Shown here piece after piece: positions 1-5,223 of a DNA stretch of 5,223 nucleotides. The notes beneath the pieces were generated by a model that did not search any database, was not told where the DNA came from, and was given only the letters and a program-made list of their open reading frames with translations. Made by a program: the position numbers and the translations under genes. Position 1 is the first letter of the stretch; each line of letters opens with the position of its first letter. The DNA lies in the NCBI GenBank assembly GCA_023422485.1, contig JAGTAM010000070.1, positions 1 through 5,223 on the forward strand. Direction: 5' to 3'. The stretch is from Pseudomonadota bacterium (lineage in GTDB: Bacteria > Pseudomonadota > Alphaproteobacteria > Rhizobiales > Beijerinckiaceae).

Positions 1-175
1 GGGGGGCCTAGAACCACGGCGGGCCGGCGGGCCGGCCCGGGGGCGGAACGGGAGAAGACCCTGCGGACAGCGGGGCGCACTGACAAGCTTCTCCCCGCCG
101 ATGGGCGGGCGAACGGGGCCGATTGCCCGGCCCTGTCGCCCCACCGCAACAACGCTCGCGGGGAAGCCGCTCGGA
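1..175. other. non-coding left edge, downstream of alaC
   Basis: No convincing gene is seen here. The minus strand has no ATG, so there is no obvious start for a gene following alaC, such as the homoserine dehydrogenase gene hom that often follows alaC in related bacteria (recalled context, not seen here). The reading frames open on the plus strand are antisense extensions typical of G+C-rich DNA. The segment is dense in inverted repeats, listed separately. Confidence 0.55.
20..133. repeat. cluster of four G+C-rich inverted repeats (possible terminator region of alaC)
   Basis: Four perfect inverted repeats are visible. (1) Arms 20-28 and 31-39, 9 bases each with a 2-base centre. (2) Arms 50-57 and 88-95, GGGAGAAG and CTTCTCCC, 30 bases apart. 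(3) Arms 94-99 and 104-109, CCCGCC and GGCGGG, with a 4-base loop. (4) Arms 116-121 and 128-133, GGGCCG and CGGCCC, with a 6-base loop. Repeats 2 and 3 share two bases and could not both form fully. Reading leftward from the alaC stop, repeat 4 comes first, about 43 bases past the stop. None is followed by a clear run of T on either strand, so a classic intrinsic terminator is not shown. They could still stop or stabilise the alaC transcript. Confidence 0.4.
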
Positions 176-1396
176 TCAGACCGCCTTCTGCATCGGCACC
201 ACGTTGTGGAGCGTACGGTCGGCGCCGTCGAAGAAGCGGCGCACGTTGCGCGCCGCCTGCCGGATGCGCTGCTCGTTCTCGACCAGCGCGATTCGGACGT
301 AATCGTCGCCGTGCTCGCCGAAGCCGATCCCCGGCGCCACTGCGACGTCGGACTTCTCCAGAAGCAGCTTGGAGAATTCCAGGCTTCCGAGCTCCCGGAA
401 TTTCTCCGGGATCGGCACCCAGGCGAACATCGAGGCCTCGGGCGTGGGCAGCTTCCACCCGGCCTTGCCGAAGGATTCGATCAGGGCGTCGCGGCGCTTC
501 TTGTAGGTCGCCCGCATCTCCTTGATGCAATCGTCCGGCCCATTGAGCGCGGCGGTGGCCGCGACCTGAATCGGCGTGAAGGCCCCGTAATCGAGGTAGG
601 ATTTGACCCGCGTCAGCGCCGCGAGCAGCCGCTCGTTGCCGACCGCGAAGCCCATGCGCCAGCCCGCCATCGAGAAGGTCTTCGAGAGCGAGGTGAACTC
701 CACCGTGCAGTCCATGGCGCCCGGCACCTGCAGCACCGAGGGCGGCGGATTGTTCTCGTCGAAATAGACCTCGGCATAGGCCAGATCCGAGAGCAGGATC
801 AGCTCGTGCTTCTTCGCGAAGGCGACGAGATCGCGGTAGAAATCGAGGCTCGCGACGTAGGCCGTCGGGTTCGAGGGGTAGCAGACGACGAGCGCCACGG
901 GCTTCGGAATCGAGTGGACGACCGCCTTCTCGAGCGCCGGGAACATGGCCGGGGTCGGCTCGGCCGGCACGGAGCGGATCACGCCGCCCGCCATCAGGAA
1001 GCCGAAGGCGTGGATCGGGTAGCTCGGATTGGGCACCAGCACCACGTCGCCCGGCGCCGTGATCGCCTGGGCCATGTTGGCGAAGCCCTCCTTCGAGCCC
1101 AGCGTCGCCACCACCTGGGTGTCGGGGTTGAGGCTCACGCCGAAGCGGCGCTGGTAGTAGCCGGCCTGGGCCCGGCGCAGACCGGCGATGCCCTTGGAGG
1201 CGGAGTAGCGGTCGGTGCGCGGCTTGCCGGCGGTCTCGACGAGCTTCTCGATGACGTGGCGCGGGGCGTCGAGATCCGGGTTGCCCATGCCGAGATCGAT
1301 GATGTCGGCGCCACGGGCTCGGGCGGCGGCCTTGATCCGGTTCACCTGCTCGAAGACGTATGGCGGAAGGCGCTTGATGCGGTGGAAATCGGTCAT
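176..1396 (-). CDS. alaC: AlaC-type PLP-dependent aminotransferase (glutamate-pyruvate transaminase)
   Basis: This is a cytoplasmic fold-type I (class I/II) aminotransferase of 406 residues, the usual length. By family it transfers an amino group from glutamate to pyruvate to give alanine; such proteins are often labelled aspartate or LL-diaminopimelate aminotransferase. The N-terminal R-L-P-P-Y-V-F and G-M-G-N-P-D motifs are close to E. coli AlaC from memory. Also visible are G-S-K-E-G near 100-104, V-P-N-P-S-Y-P-I near 121-128, P-S-N-P-T with Asn176, D-L-A-Y with Asp204 (pairs with the PLP ring nitrogen), S-L-S-K-T with Lys239 (Schiff-base lysine), Arg247 and the carboxylate-binding Arg368 in Y-V-R-I-A-L. 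The start is the ATG that aligns with the family N-terminus; only a weak GGACAG lies about 10 bases upstream. The gene follows the lipoprotein on the same strand after 151 bp. Family assignment is secure, but exact substrate preference is inferred. Confidence 0.93.
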   Translation of the reverse strand: MTDFHRIKRLPPYVFEQVNRIKAAARARGADIIDLGMGNPDLDAPRHVIEKLVETAGKPRTDRYSASKGIAGLRRAQAGYYQRRFGVSLNPDTQVVATLGSKEGFANMAQAITAPGDVVLVPNPSYPIHAFGFLMAGGVIRSVPAEPTPAMFPALEKAVVHSIPKPVALVVCYPSNPTAYVASLDFYRDLVAFAKKHELILLSDLAYAEVYFDENNPPPSVLQVPGAMDCTVEFTSLSKTFSMAGWRMGFAVGNERLLAALTRVKSYLDYGAFTPIQVAATAALNGPDDCIKEMRATYKKRRDALIESFGKAGWKLPTPEASMFAWVPIPEKFRELGSLEFSKLLLEKSDVAVAPGIGFGEHGDDYVRIALVENEQRIRQAARNVRRFFDGADRTLHNVVPMQKAV

Positions 1397-1424
1397 GGCG
1401 TCGTTCTGTCCGGTGTCGCGAACC

Positions 1425-1457
1425 CTCCTCCCGCGGGGAATCGTCGGCGGTGAGGAG
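1425..1457 (-). promoter_or_regulatory. bulged 10-bp hairpin in the alaC leader
   Basis: Arm 1425-1434 (CTCCTCCCGC on the plus strand) pairs with 1447-1450 (GCGG) and 1452-1457 (GAGGAG). This gives ten base pairs with one bulged base at 1451 and a 12-base loop. On the minus strand the 3' arm ends in GGGAGGAGGG (1432-1423). That is a strong Shine-Dalgarno-like run, but it sits 26 bases before the alaC ATG with no start codon at normal spacing. The hairpin could be a leader control or mRNA-stability element for alaC, or the end of the lipoprotein transcript. No T-run follows it. The pairing is seen directly; function is unknown. Confidence 0.4.
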
Positions 1458-1490
1458 TCGGTCTGTTTACCACCGACGCGCCCGCGCGCC

Positions 1491-1519
1491 GATATGAAAT
1501 CTCAATGCCGGAACCGCAA
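1491..1519 (-). promoter_or_regulatory. possible promoter upstream of alaC
   Basis: On the minus strand TTGCGG (1519-1514) and CATATC (1496-1491) are 17 bases apart, in a locally A+T-richer patch (about 1491-1506) within very G+C-rich DNA. Each box is only a partial match to the sigma-70 consensus. If real, it would let alaC be transcribed independently of the upstream lipoprotein gene and would place the 1425-1457 hairpin in the leader. This is weak evidence. Confidence 0.2.
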
Positions 1520-1547
1520 AACCCGGCCCGAAACGCGCAACGCCCCC

Positions 1548-1922
1548 TCACTGCACCGGATTGGGCGCCAGCCCCTTGGCGGCGTCCTTGGCCGCCCCTT
1601 CCGCCGCACGCCCCTTGGCCTCGTTGCGGTTGCGCGCCCCTTCGAGTTCCGCCTGCAGCGCGCTCTGCCCCGCCGAGCTGCGGGCACGGATGGCGCGCCG
1701 CGGCGCCGATTCGCCCACCGGCATATAGGTCGCGTCGCTCTTGCGGGACTGTGCCACGAAGTCGGGTGCCTCCACCGGCTTGATACCGGAGCCCGCGCCG
1801 ACCATGGCCGCCTTCAGCGGATTCACGTCGCTCGCACAGCCGCCGGCCGCGGCCAGGGCGACCAAGACGGCGGAGGCCGGCAGGGCCAGGGCAACGGCGC
1901 GGGCGGCACGGCGCACGATCAT
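1548..1922 (-). CDS. small predicted lipoprotein of unknown function
   Basis: A 124-residue protein. The N-terminus has arginines at 4, 5 and 8, then a hydrophobic Ala/Leu/Val stretch (about 9-26) ending in A-A-A-G-G-C-A. Cys29 is the predicted lipidated residue after signal peptidase II cleavage. The lipobox is imperfect: position -3 is Ala, where Leu, Val or Ile is usual. The mature part begins C-A-S-D-V-N-P-L, carries V-E-A-P-D-F (50-55) and Y-M-P-V-G (66-70), then an Arg-rich patch (75-81), and ends in an Ala/Glu/Lys/Arg-rich, probably helical segment (87-117). I recall similar short unnamed lipoproteins in Hyphomicrobiales but cannot name a family. The ATG at 1922-1920 is the first usable start in frame, and it places the signal peptide at the N-terminus. 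No clear Shine-Dalgarno precedes it. The frame stays open far upstream, antisense to phaC, but that is a high-G+C artefact. The gene is divergent from phaC and upstream of alaC on the same strand. Confidence 0.75.
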   Translation of the reverse strand: MIVRRAARAVALALPASAVLVALAAAGGCASDVNPLKAAMVGAGSGIKPVEAPDFVAQSRKSDATYMPVGESAPRRAIRARSSAGQSALQAELEGARNRNEAKGRAAEGAAKDAAKGLAPNPVQ

Positions 1923-2048
1923 GACAACGGTCTGGAAATGGAGCCTGGGGCGGGCGACATCTGCTGGGTGGGGCGTTAATTTGTCGGAAACGAGGCTCGG
2001 GCCGCCGGGAGAGGCGGAATGCGGGCGGACCCTGGGAGGACGTGTCGC
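1923..2048. promoter_or_regulatory. divergent control region between the lipoprotein gene and phaC
   Basis: This 126-bp gap must contain the start signals for both divergent genes unless they lie inside coding sequence. The only A+T-richer patch is about 1975-1990 (GTTAATTTG then GGAAA). I could not find a convincing -35/-10 pair on either strand, nor a CTGC-N-GCAG pair of the kind described for PhaR binding. A short hairpin (arms 2002-2006 and 2013-2017, CCGCC and GGCGG, loop GGGAGA) lies in the presumed phaC leader. The assignment as a control region rests on gene arrangement. Confidence 0.4.
2034..2040 (+). promoter_or_regulatory. Shine-Dalgarno site that sets the phaC start at GTG 2049
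   Basis: GGGAGGA lies 8 bases before GTG 2049-2051, which is ideal spacing. An in-frame ATG at 2019 has a weaker GGAGAGG (2008-2014) only 4 bases upstream, partly inside a small hairpin. The GTG start also gives the protein length and N-terminus expected for this family in Methylobacterium. Confidence 0.65.
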
Positions 2049-3866
2049 GTGGCCACGGAGCGGACGAGCCCGGCAGCACCGGATTTCGAGACCATCGCGC
2101 GCAACGCGAATCAACTTGCGGAGGCGTTCCGGCAATCGGCGGCGGCCTCGCTCAAACCGTTCGACCCGGCGGGGCAGGGAACCGGTCTGCCGGCCGCCAA
2201 ACTCCAGGGCTCCGACGAGATCGACGAGATGACCCGCACGCTCACGCGGGTCGCCGAGACATGGCTGAAGGATCCGGAGAAGGCGCTCCAGGCCCAGACC
2301 AAGCTCACCCACTCCTTCGCCGCACTGTGGGCCTCGACCCTGTCCCGGATGCACGGCGCTCCCGCCGTGCCGATCGTCGAGCCCGAGGCCAAGGACAAGC
2401 GCTTCGCCCATGCCGATTGGAGCGCCAACCCGGTCTTCGACCTGATCAAGCAGAGCTACCTCATCCTCGGCCGCTGGGCGGAGGAGATGGTCGAGACAGC
2501 CGACGGCATCGACGAGCACACCCGCCACAAGGCCGAATTCTACCTGCGTCAGCTCCTCTCGGCCTACTCGCCCTCGAACTTCGTGATGACGAACCCCGAG
2601 CTTCTGCGCCAGACGCTGGAGGAGGGCGGCGCCAACCTGATGCGCGGCATGAAGATGCTGCAGGAGGATCTGGAAGCCGGCGGCGGTCAGCTCCGCGTGC
2701 GCCAGACGGACCTGAACGCCTTCACCTTCGGCGAGGACGTGGCCGTGACCCCCGGCGAGGTCATCTTCCGCAACGACCTGATGGAGCTGATCCAGTACAC
2801 GCCCACGACCGAGACGGTGCTGAAGCGTCCGCTGCTGATCGTGCCGCCCTGGATCAACAAGTACTACATCCTCGATCTCAACCCGAAGAAGAGCCTCATC
2901 GGCTGGATGGTCTCTCAAGGCATCACGGTGTTCGTGATCTCCTGGGTCAATCCGGACGAGCGCCACCGGGACAAGGACTTCGAGTCCTACATGCGCGAAG
3001 GCATCGAGACCGCCATCGACATGATCGGCGTCGCCACCGGCGAGACCGACGTCGCGGCGGCGGGCTACTGCGTCGGCGGCACCCTGCTCGCCGTGACGCT
3101 GGCCTACCAGGCGGCCACCGGCAATCGGCGGATCAAGAGCGCGACCTTCCTCACCACGCAGGTCGACTTCACCCATGCCGGCGACCTCAAGGTCTTCGCC
3201 GACGAGGGGCAGATCCGGGCGATCGAGGAGCGGATGGCCGAGCGCGGCTATCTGGAGGGCGCGCGCATGGCCAACGCCTTCAACATGCTCCGGCCCAACG
3301 ACCTGATCTGGTCCTACGTCGTCAACAACTACGTGCGCGGCAAGCCGCCGGCGGCCTTCGACCTGCTCTACTGGAATGCCGACGCCACCCGGATGCCGGC
3401 GGCCAACCACTCGTTCTACCTGCGCAACTGCTACCTCAACAACACGCTCTCAAAGGGGCAGATGGTGCTCGGCAACGTGCGCCTCGACCTCAAAAAGGTG
3501 AAGGTGCCCGTGTTCAACCTCGCCACCCGCGAGGATCACATCGCCCCGGCGCTCTCCGTGTTCGAGGGATCGGCGAAGTTCGGCGGCAAGGTCGATTACG
3601 TGCTGGCGGGCTCCGGCCACATCGCCGGCGTGGTTGCCCCGCCTGGACCCAAGGCGAAGTACGGCTTCCGCACCGGAGGGCCGGCCAGGGGCAAGTTCGA
3701 GGACTGGATCGAGAAATCGACCGAGCATCCCGGCTCGTGGTGGCCCTACTGGTTCAAGTGGTTGGAGGAGCAGGCGCCCGAGCGCGTGCCCGCGCGCATC
3801 CCCGGAACGGGAGCGCTGACCTCCCTCGCACCGGCGCCGGGCACCTATGTGCGCATGAAAGCCTGA
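2049..3866 (+). CDS. phaC: class I polyhydroxyalkanoate (PHB) synthase
   Basis: PhaC polymerises (R)-3-hydroxybutyryl-CoA and related short-chain monomers into polyester, releasing CoA, at the surface of cytoplasmic storage granules. From GTG 2049 the protein has 605 residues, normal for class I. An N-terminal PhaC domain (roughly 80-250) precedes an alpha/beta-hydrolase domain. The latter contains P-P-W-I-N-K-Y-Y-I-L-D-L (266-277) and the lipase-like box G-Y-C-V-G-G (339-344) with nucleophile Cys341. R-E-D-H-I gives catalytic Asp496, and S-G-H-I-A-G gives catalytic His524. These match the Cys319/Asp480/His508 triad of Cupriavidus necator PhaC. N-D-L-I-W-S-Y-V-V-N-N-Y (417-428) and F-D-L-L-Y-W-N-A-D-A-T are further family blocks. 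The segment after His524 reads V-V-A-P-P where C. necator has V-I-N-P-P. An ATG at 2019 would add 10 residues; I prefer the GTG for its Shine-Dalgarno site and family length. No other pha gene is adjacent. The sequence looks intact and functional. Confidence 0.97.
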   Translation: MATERTSPAAPDFETIARNANQLAEAFRQSAAASLKPFDPAGQGTGLPAAKLQGSDEIDEMTRTLTRVAETWLKDPEKALQAQTKLTHSFAALWASTLSRMHGAPAVPIVEPEAKDKRFAHADWSANPVFDLIKQSYLILGRWAEEMVETADGIDEHTRHKAEFYLRQLLSAYSPSNFVMTNPELLRQTLEEGGANLMRGMKMLQEDLEAGGGQLRVRQTDLNAFTFGEDVAVTPGEVIFRNDLMELIQYTPTTETVLKRPLLIVPPWINKYYILDLNPKKSLIGWMVSQGITVFVISWVNPDERHRDKDFESYMREGIETAIDMIGVATGETDVAAAGYCVGGTLLAVTLAYQAATGNRRIKSATFLTTQVDFTHAGDLKVFADEGQIRAIEERMAERGYLEGARMANAFNMLRPNDLIWSYVVNNYVRGKPPAAFDLLYWNADATRMPAANHSFYLRNCYLNNTLSKGQMVLGNVRLDLKKVKVPVFNLATREDHIAPALSVFEGSAKFGGKVDYVLAGSGHIAGVVAPPGPKAKYGFRTGGPARGKFEDWIEKSTEHPGSWWPYWFKWLEEQAPERVPARIPGTGALTSLAPAPGTYVRMKA

Positions 3867-3936
3867 GGAAACGACAGGAACCGTGCATCCACCGCATCGC
3901 TGTTGCGGACACGGGACCGTGATTTGCCTTATCTGA

Positions 3937-3963
3937 TCCCGGGGCCGGCTTCCCGCCCCGGGA
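3937..3963 (+). promoter_or_regulatory. perfect 9-bp hairpin overlapping the antiporter Shine-Dalgarno site
   Basis: Arms TCCCGGGGC (3937-3945) and GCCCCGGGA (3955-3963) are perfectly complementary around a 9-base loop (3946-3954). The right arm takes in GGGA, the first four bases of the GGGAGGA ribosome-binding site at 3960-3966. No T-run follows on the plus strand, which argues against a simple intrinsic terminator for phaC. The overlap suggests the fold could limit ribosome access to the antiporter start. Alternatively it protects the 3' end of phaC mRNA. The structure is seen directly; the role is inferred. Confidence 0.5.
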
Positions 3964-3966
3964 GGA
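3960..3966 (+). promoter_or_regulatory. Shine-Dalgarno site for the antiporter GTG start
   Basis: GGGAGGA ends 10 bases before GTG 3977-3979. The nearby ATG at 3966 is in another frame and does not read the antiporter. The site therefore supports GTG 3977 as the start. Confidence 0.55.
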
Positions 3967-3976
3967 TGGACGCAGG

Positions 3977-5223
3977 GTGCAGCACGCCACCGAACTCATC
4001 TCGATCATCGCGCTCGGCTTGGTCTGCGCATTCATCGGCGGCATGCTGGCTCAGCGGATTCGGCTGCCGCCCCTCGTCGGCTACCTCGTCGCCGGCATCG
4101 CCATCGGCCCGTTCACCCCCGGTTTCGTCGGCGATCCGGCGCTGGCGAGCCAGCTCGCCGAACTCGGCGTCATCCTGCTGATGTTCGGCGTCGGCCTGCA
4201 CTTCTCCATCGGCGACCTGCTGGCGGTGCGCACCATCGCCTTGCCCGGCGCGATCGTGCAGATCGCGGTGGCGACCGCCATGGGCGCCGGGCTCGCCTGG
4301 GGCTTCGGCTGGGGCGCGGGGGCAGGACTCGTCTTCGGGCTTGCGCTTTCGGTGGCCAGCACCGTCGTGCTGCTGCGGGCGCTCGAAGGGCGCGGCCTGC
4401 TCGACACCGACAAGGGCCGGATCGCCGTCGGCTGGCTGATCGTCGAGGATCTCGCCATGGTGGTGGCCCTCGTGCTGCTGCCGGCGGTGGCCCCCGCGCT
4501 CGGCGGCGAGGCGGCGGGCCTGGTGGGCCACCATGTCGTGCCGGATCACGGCCTGTGGGTCACGCTGGGGCTGACACTGGCCAAGGTCGGCGTGTTCATC
4601 GCGGTGATGCTCATCGGCGGACGCCGGGTCGTTCCCTACCTGCTCGGGCTCGCCGCCCGCACCGGCTCGCGGGAGCTGTTCACCCTGGCGGTGCTGGCAA
4701 GCGCGGTCGGCATCGCCTACGCCTCCTCCGAACTGTTCGGCGTGTCCTTCGCGCTCGGCGCCTTCTTCGCGGGCATGGTGCTCGCCGAATCCGATCTCAG
4801 CCATCAGGCGGCCGCCGATTCCCTGCCGTTGCAGGACGCCTTTGCGGTCCTGTTCTTCGTCTCGGTCGGGATGCTGTTCGATCCGGGCATCGTCCTGCGC
4901 GAGTCCCTCGCGATCCTCGGCGTCGTCGGGGTCATCGTGTTGGGCAAGTCGCTCGCGGCCATCGCCATCGTGCTGGCCTTCGGCCATCCCGTGGGGACTG
5001 CGCTCACCATCGCCGCCAGCCTCGCGCAGATCGGCGAATTCTCGTTCATCCTTGCCGGCCTCGGCATCTCGCTGAAGCTGCTGCCGCCGGAGGGGCGCGA
5101 CCTGATCCTCGGCGGCGCGCTCCTGTCGATCACCCTCAACCCGCTGTTCTTCGGGCTGGCCGACCGGGTGTCGCGCTGGCTCGGTGAGCGGCCGGACCTG
5201 CGCCGCCGCTTCGAGCGCGGCGC
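3977..5223 (+). CDS. ybaL: YbaL/KefB-family cation:proton antiporter, 3' end cut by window edge
   Basis: An inner-membrane monovalent cation:H+ antiporter of the CPA2 family, probably exchanging K+ for H+. 415 codons are visible and the frame is still open at the right edge. E. coli YbaL is about 558 residues, so the cytosolic nucleotide-binding RCK/TrkA-N domain expected after the membrane part lies outside the window. The visible part is hydrophobic, with some 11-13 membrane segments. Family blocks: P-P-L-V-G-Y-L-V-A-G (31-40), G-P-F-T-P-G-F (44-50), L-A-E-L-G-V-I-L-L-M-F-G-V-G-L-H-F-S (60-77), S-V-A-S-T-V-V-L-L-R-A-L (125-136), W-L-I-V-E-D-L with Glu157/Asp158 in the ion-binding region, S-F-A-L-G-A-F-F-A-G-M-V-L (257-269), F-F-V-S-V-G-M-L-F-D-P (293-303) and A-Q-I-G-E-F-S-F-I-L (350-359). 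Similarity to E. coli YbaL, from memory, extends along the whole visible length. The start is GTG 3977, where V-Q-H-A-T-E-L-I aligns with the YbaL N-terminus. The gene is 110 bp after phaC on the same strand; no functional link is known. The ion actually transported is inferred. Confidence 0.92.
   Translation, partial: MQHATELISIIALGLVCAFIGGMLAQRIRLPPLVGYLVAGIAIGPFTPGFVGDPALASQLAELGVILLMFGVGLHFSIGDLLAVRTIALPGAIVQIAVATAMGAGLAWGFGWGAGAGLVFGLALSVASTVVLLRALEGRGLLDTDKGRIAVGWLIVEDLAMVVALVLLPAVAPALGGEAAGLVGHHVVPDHGLWVTLGLTLAKVGVFIAVMLIGGRRVVPYLLGLAARTGSRELFTLAVLASAVGIAYASSELFGVSFALGAFFAGMVLAESDLSHQAAADSLPLQDAFAVLFFVSVGMLFDPGIVLRESLAILGVVGVIVLGKSLAAIAIVLAFGHPVGTALTIAASLAQIGEFSFILAGLGISLKLLPPEGRDLILGGALLSITLNPLFFGLADRVSRWLGERPDLRRRFERG

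Larger units (their letters stand above)
3867..3976. other. phaC to ybaL intergenic region with possible ybaL promoter patch
   Basis: The 110-bp gap has an A+T-richer patch at 3921-3937 (GATTTGCCTTATCTGAT), preceded by TTGCGG at 3903-3908. This could be a weak promoter for the antiporter gene, but no good -10 box at 17-base spacing is present. No T-run terminator for phaC is seen, so read-through from phaC into the antiporter is possible. Confidence 0.25.

Noticed and set aside
101..1453. Plus-strand open frame of 450 codons antisense to alaC
   Set aside because: It is an Arg/His/Gly-rich translation without domain motifs, fully opposite a clearly recognisable aminotransferase; typical of antisense frames in 70% G+C DNA.
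1467..1505. TTG-started 12-codon frame (M-R-F-H-I-G-A-R-A-R-R-W) before the alaC leader hairpin, resembling an attenuation leader peptide
   Set aside because: It has no Shine-Dalgarno site, its composition is Arg-rich with no run of the amino acid made by AlaC, and the best promoter candidate would start transcription inside or after it.
1507..1527. GCCGG/CCGGC inverted repeat with an 11-base loop downstream of the lipoprotein stop, as a terminator
   Set aside because: The stem has only five base pairs and no T-run follows on the minus strand; such repeats are expected by chance at this G+C content.
1548..3410. Minus-strand open frame of 620 codons joining the lipoprotein to sequence antisense to phaC
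   Set aside because: Only the last 124 codons look like a protein. The rest lies opposite phaC and has low-complexity composition; the signal peptide marks the real start at 1922.
2042..3922. Plus-strand open frame of 626 codons overlapping phaC in another frame
   Set aside because: It is an Arg/Gly/Pro-rich frame-shifted shadow of phaC, which carries all catalytic motifs in its own frame.
3929..4987. Minus-strand open frame of 352 codons antisense to the antiporter
   Set aside because: The translation is rich in Asp, His, Gln and Arg, as expected from the complement of a hydrophobic membrane-protein gene; it has no recognisable motif.
1..5223. Undescribed defence, mobile or biosynthetic system
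   Set aside because: Three genes belong to well-known housekeeping or storage families and the fourth is a small lipoprotein. No nuclease, transposase, repeat array, toxin-antitoxin pair or tRNA attachment site is visible.

Overview
The window is about 70% G+C. Its four protein genes closely resemble those of Methylobacterium/Methylorubrum (Alphaproteobacteria, Hyphomicrobiales). The PHA synthase, from its first residues (V-A-T-E-R-T-S-P-A-A-P-D-F-E) to its last (Y-V-R-M-K-A), fits my memory of the Methylorubrum extorquens enzyme. No rRNA, tRNA, CRISPR array, IS element, phage gene or other sign of a mobile region was found. It reads as ordinary chromosomal core sequence.

Layout. Positions 1-175 are non-coding and rich in G+C inverted repeats. 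Two genes then run leftward. One is an AlaC-type PLP aminotransferase (176-1396). The other is a small predicted lipoprotein of unknown function (1548-1922). The 151-bp gap between them holds a bulged hairpin in the presumed aminotransferase leader. A 126-bp divergent intergenic region (1923-2048) separates the lipoprotein from phaC, a class I polyhydroxyalkanoate synthase reading rightward (2049-3866, GTG start, 605 residues). After a 110-bp gap comes a YbaL/KefB-type cation:proton antiporter (3977 to beyond the right edge, GTG start). Its Shine-Dalgarno sequence lies partly inside a perfect 9-bp G+C-rich hairpin.

The genes do not form one obvious pathway. AlaC makes alanine from pyruvate. 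PhaC polymerises 3-hydroxyacyl-CoA into storage granules. The antiporter handles K+/H+ exchange at the inner membrane. The lipoprotein may belong to the cell envelope. phaC stands alone here, with no phaA, phaB, phaP, phaR or phaZ in view.

I looked for an undescribed system and did not find one. The points most worth a second look are the three intergenic RNA/DNA structures, the unknown lipoprotein divergent from phaC, and the phaC start codon.
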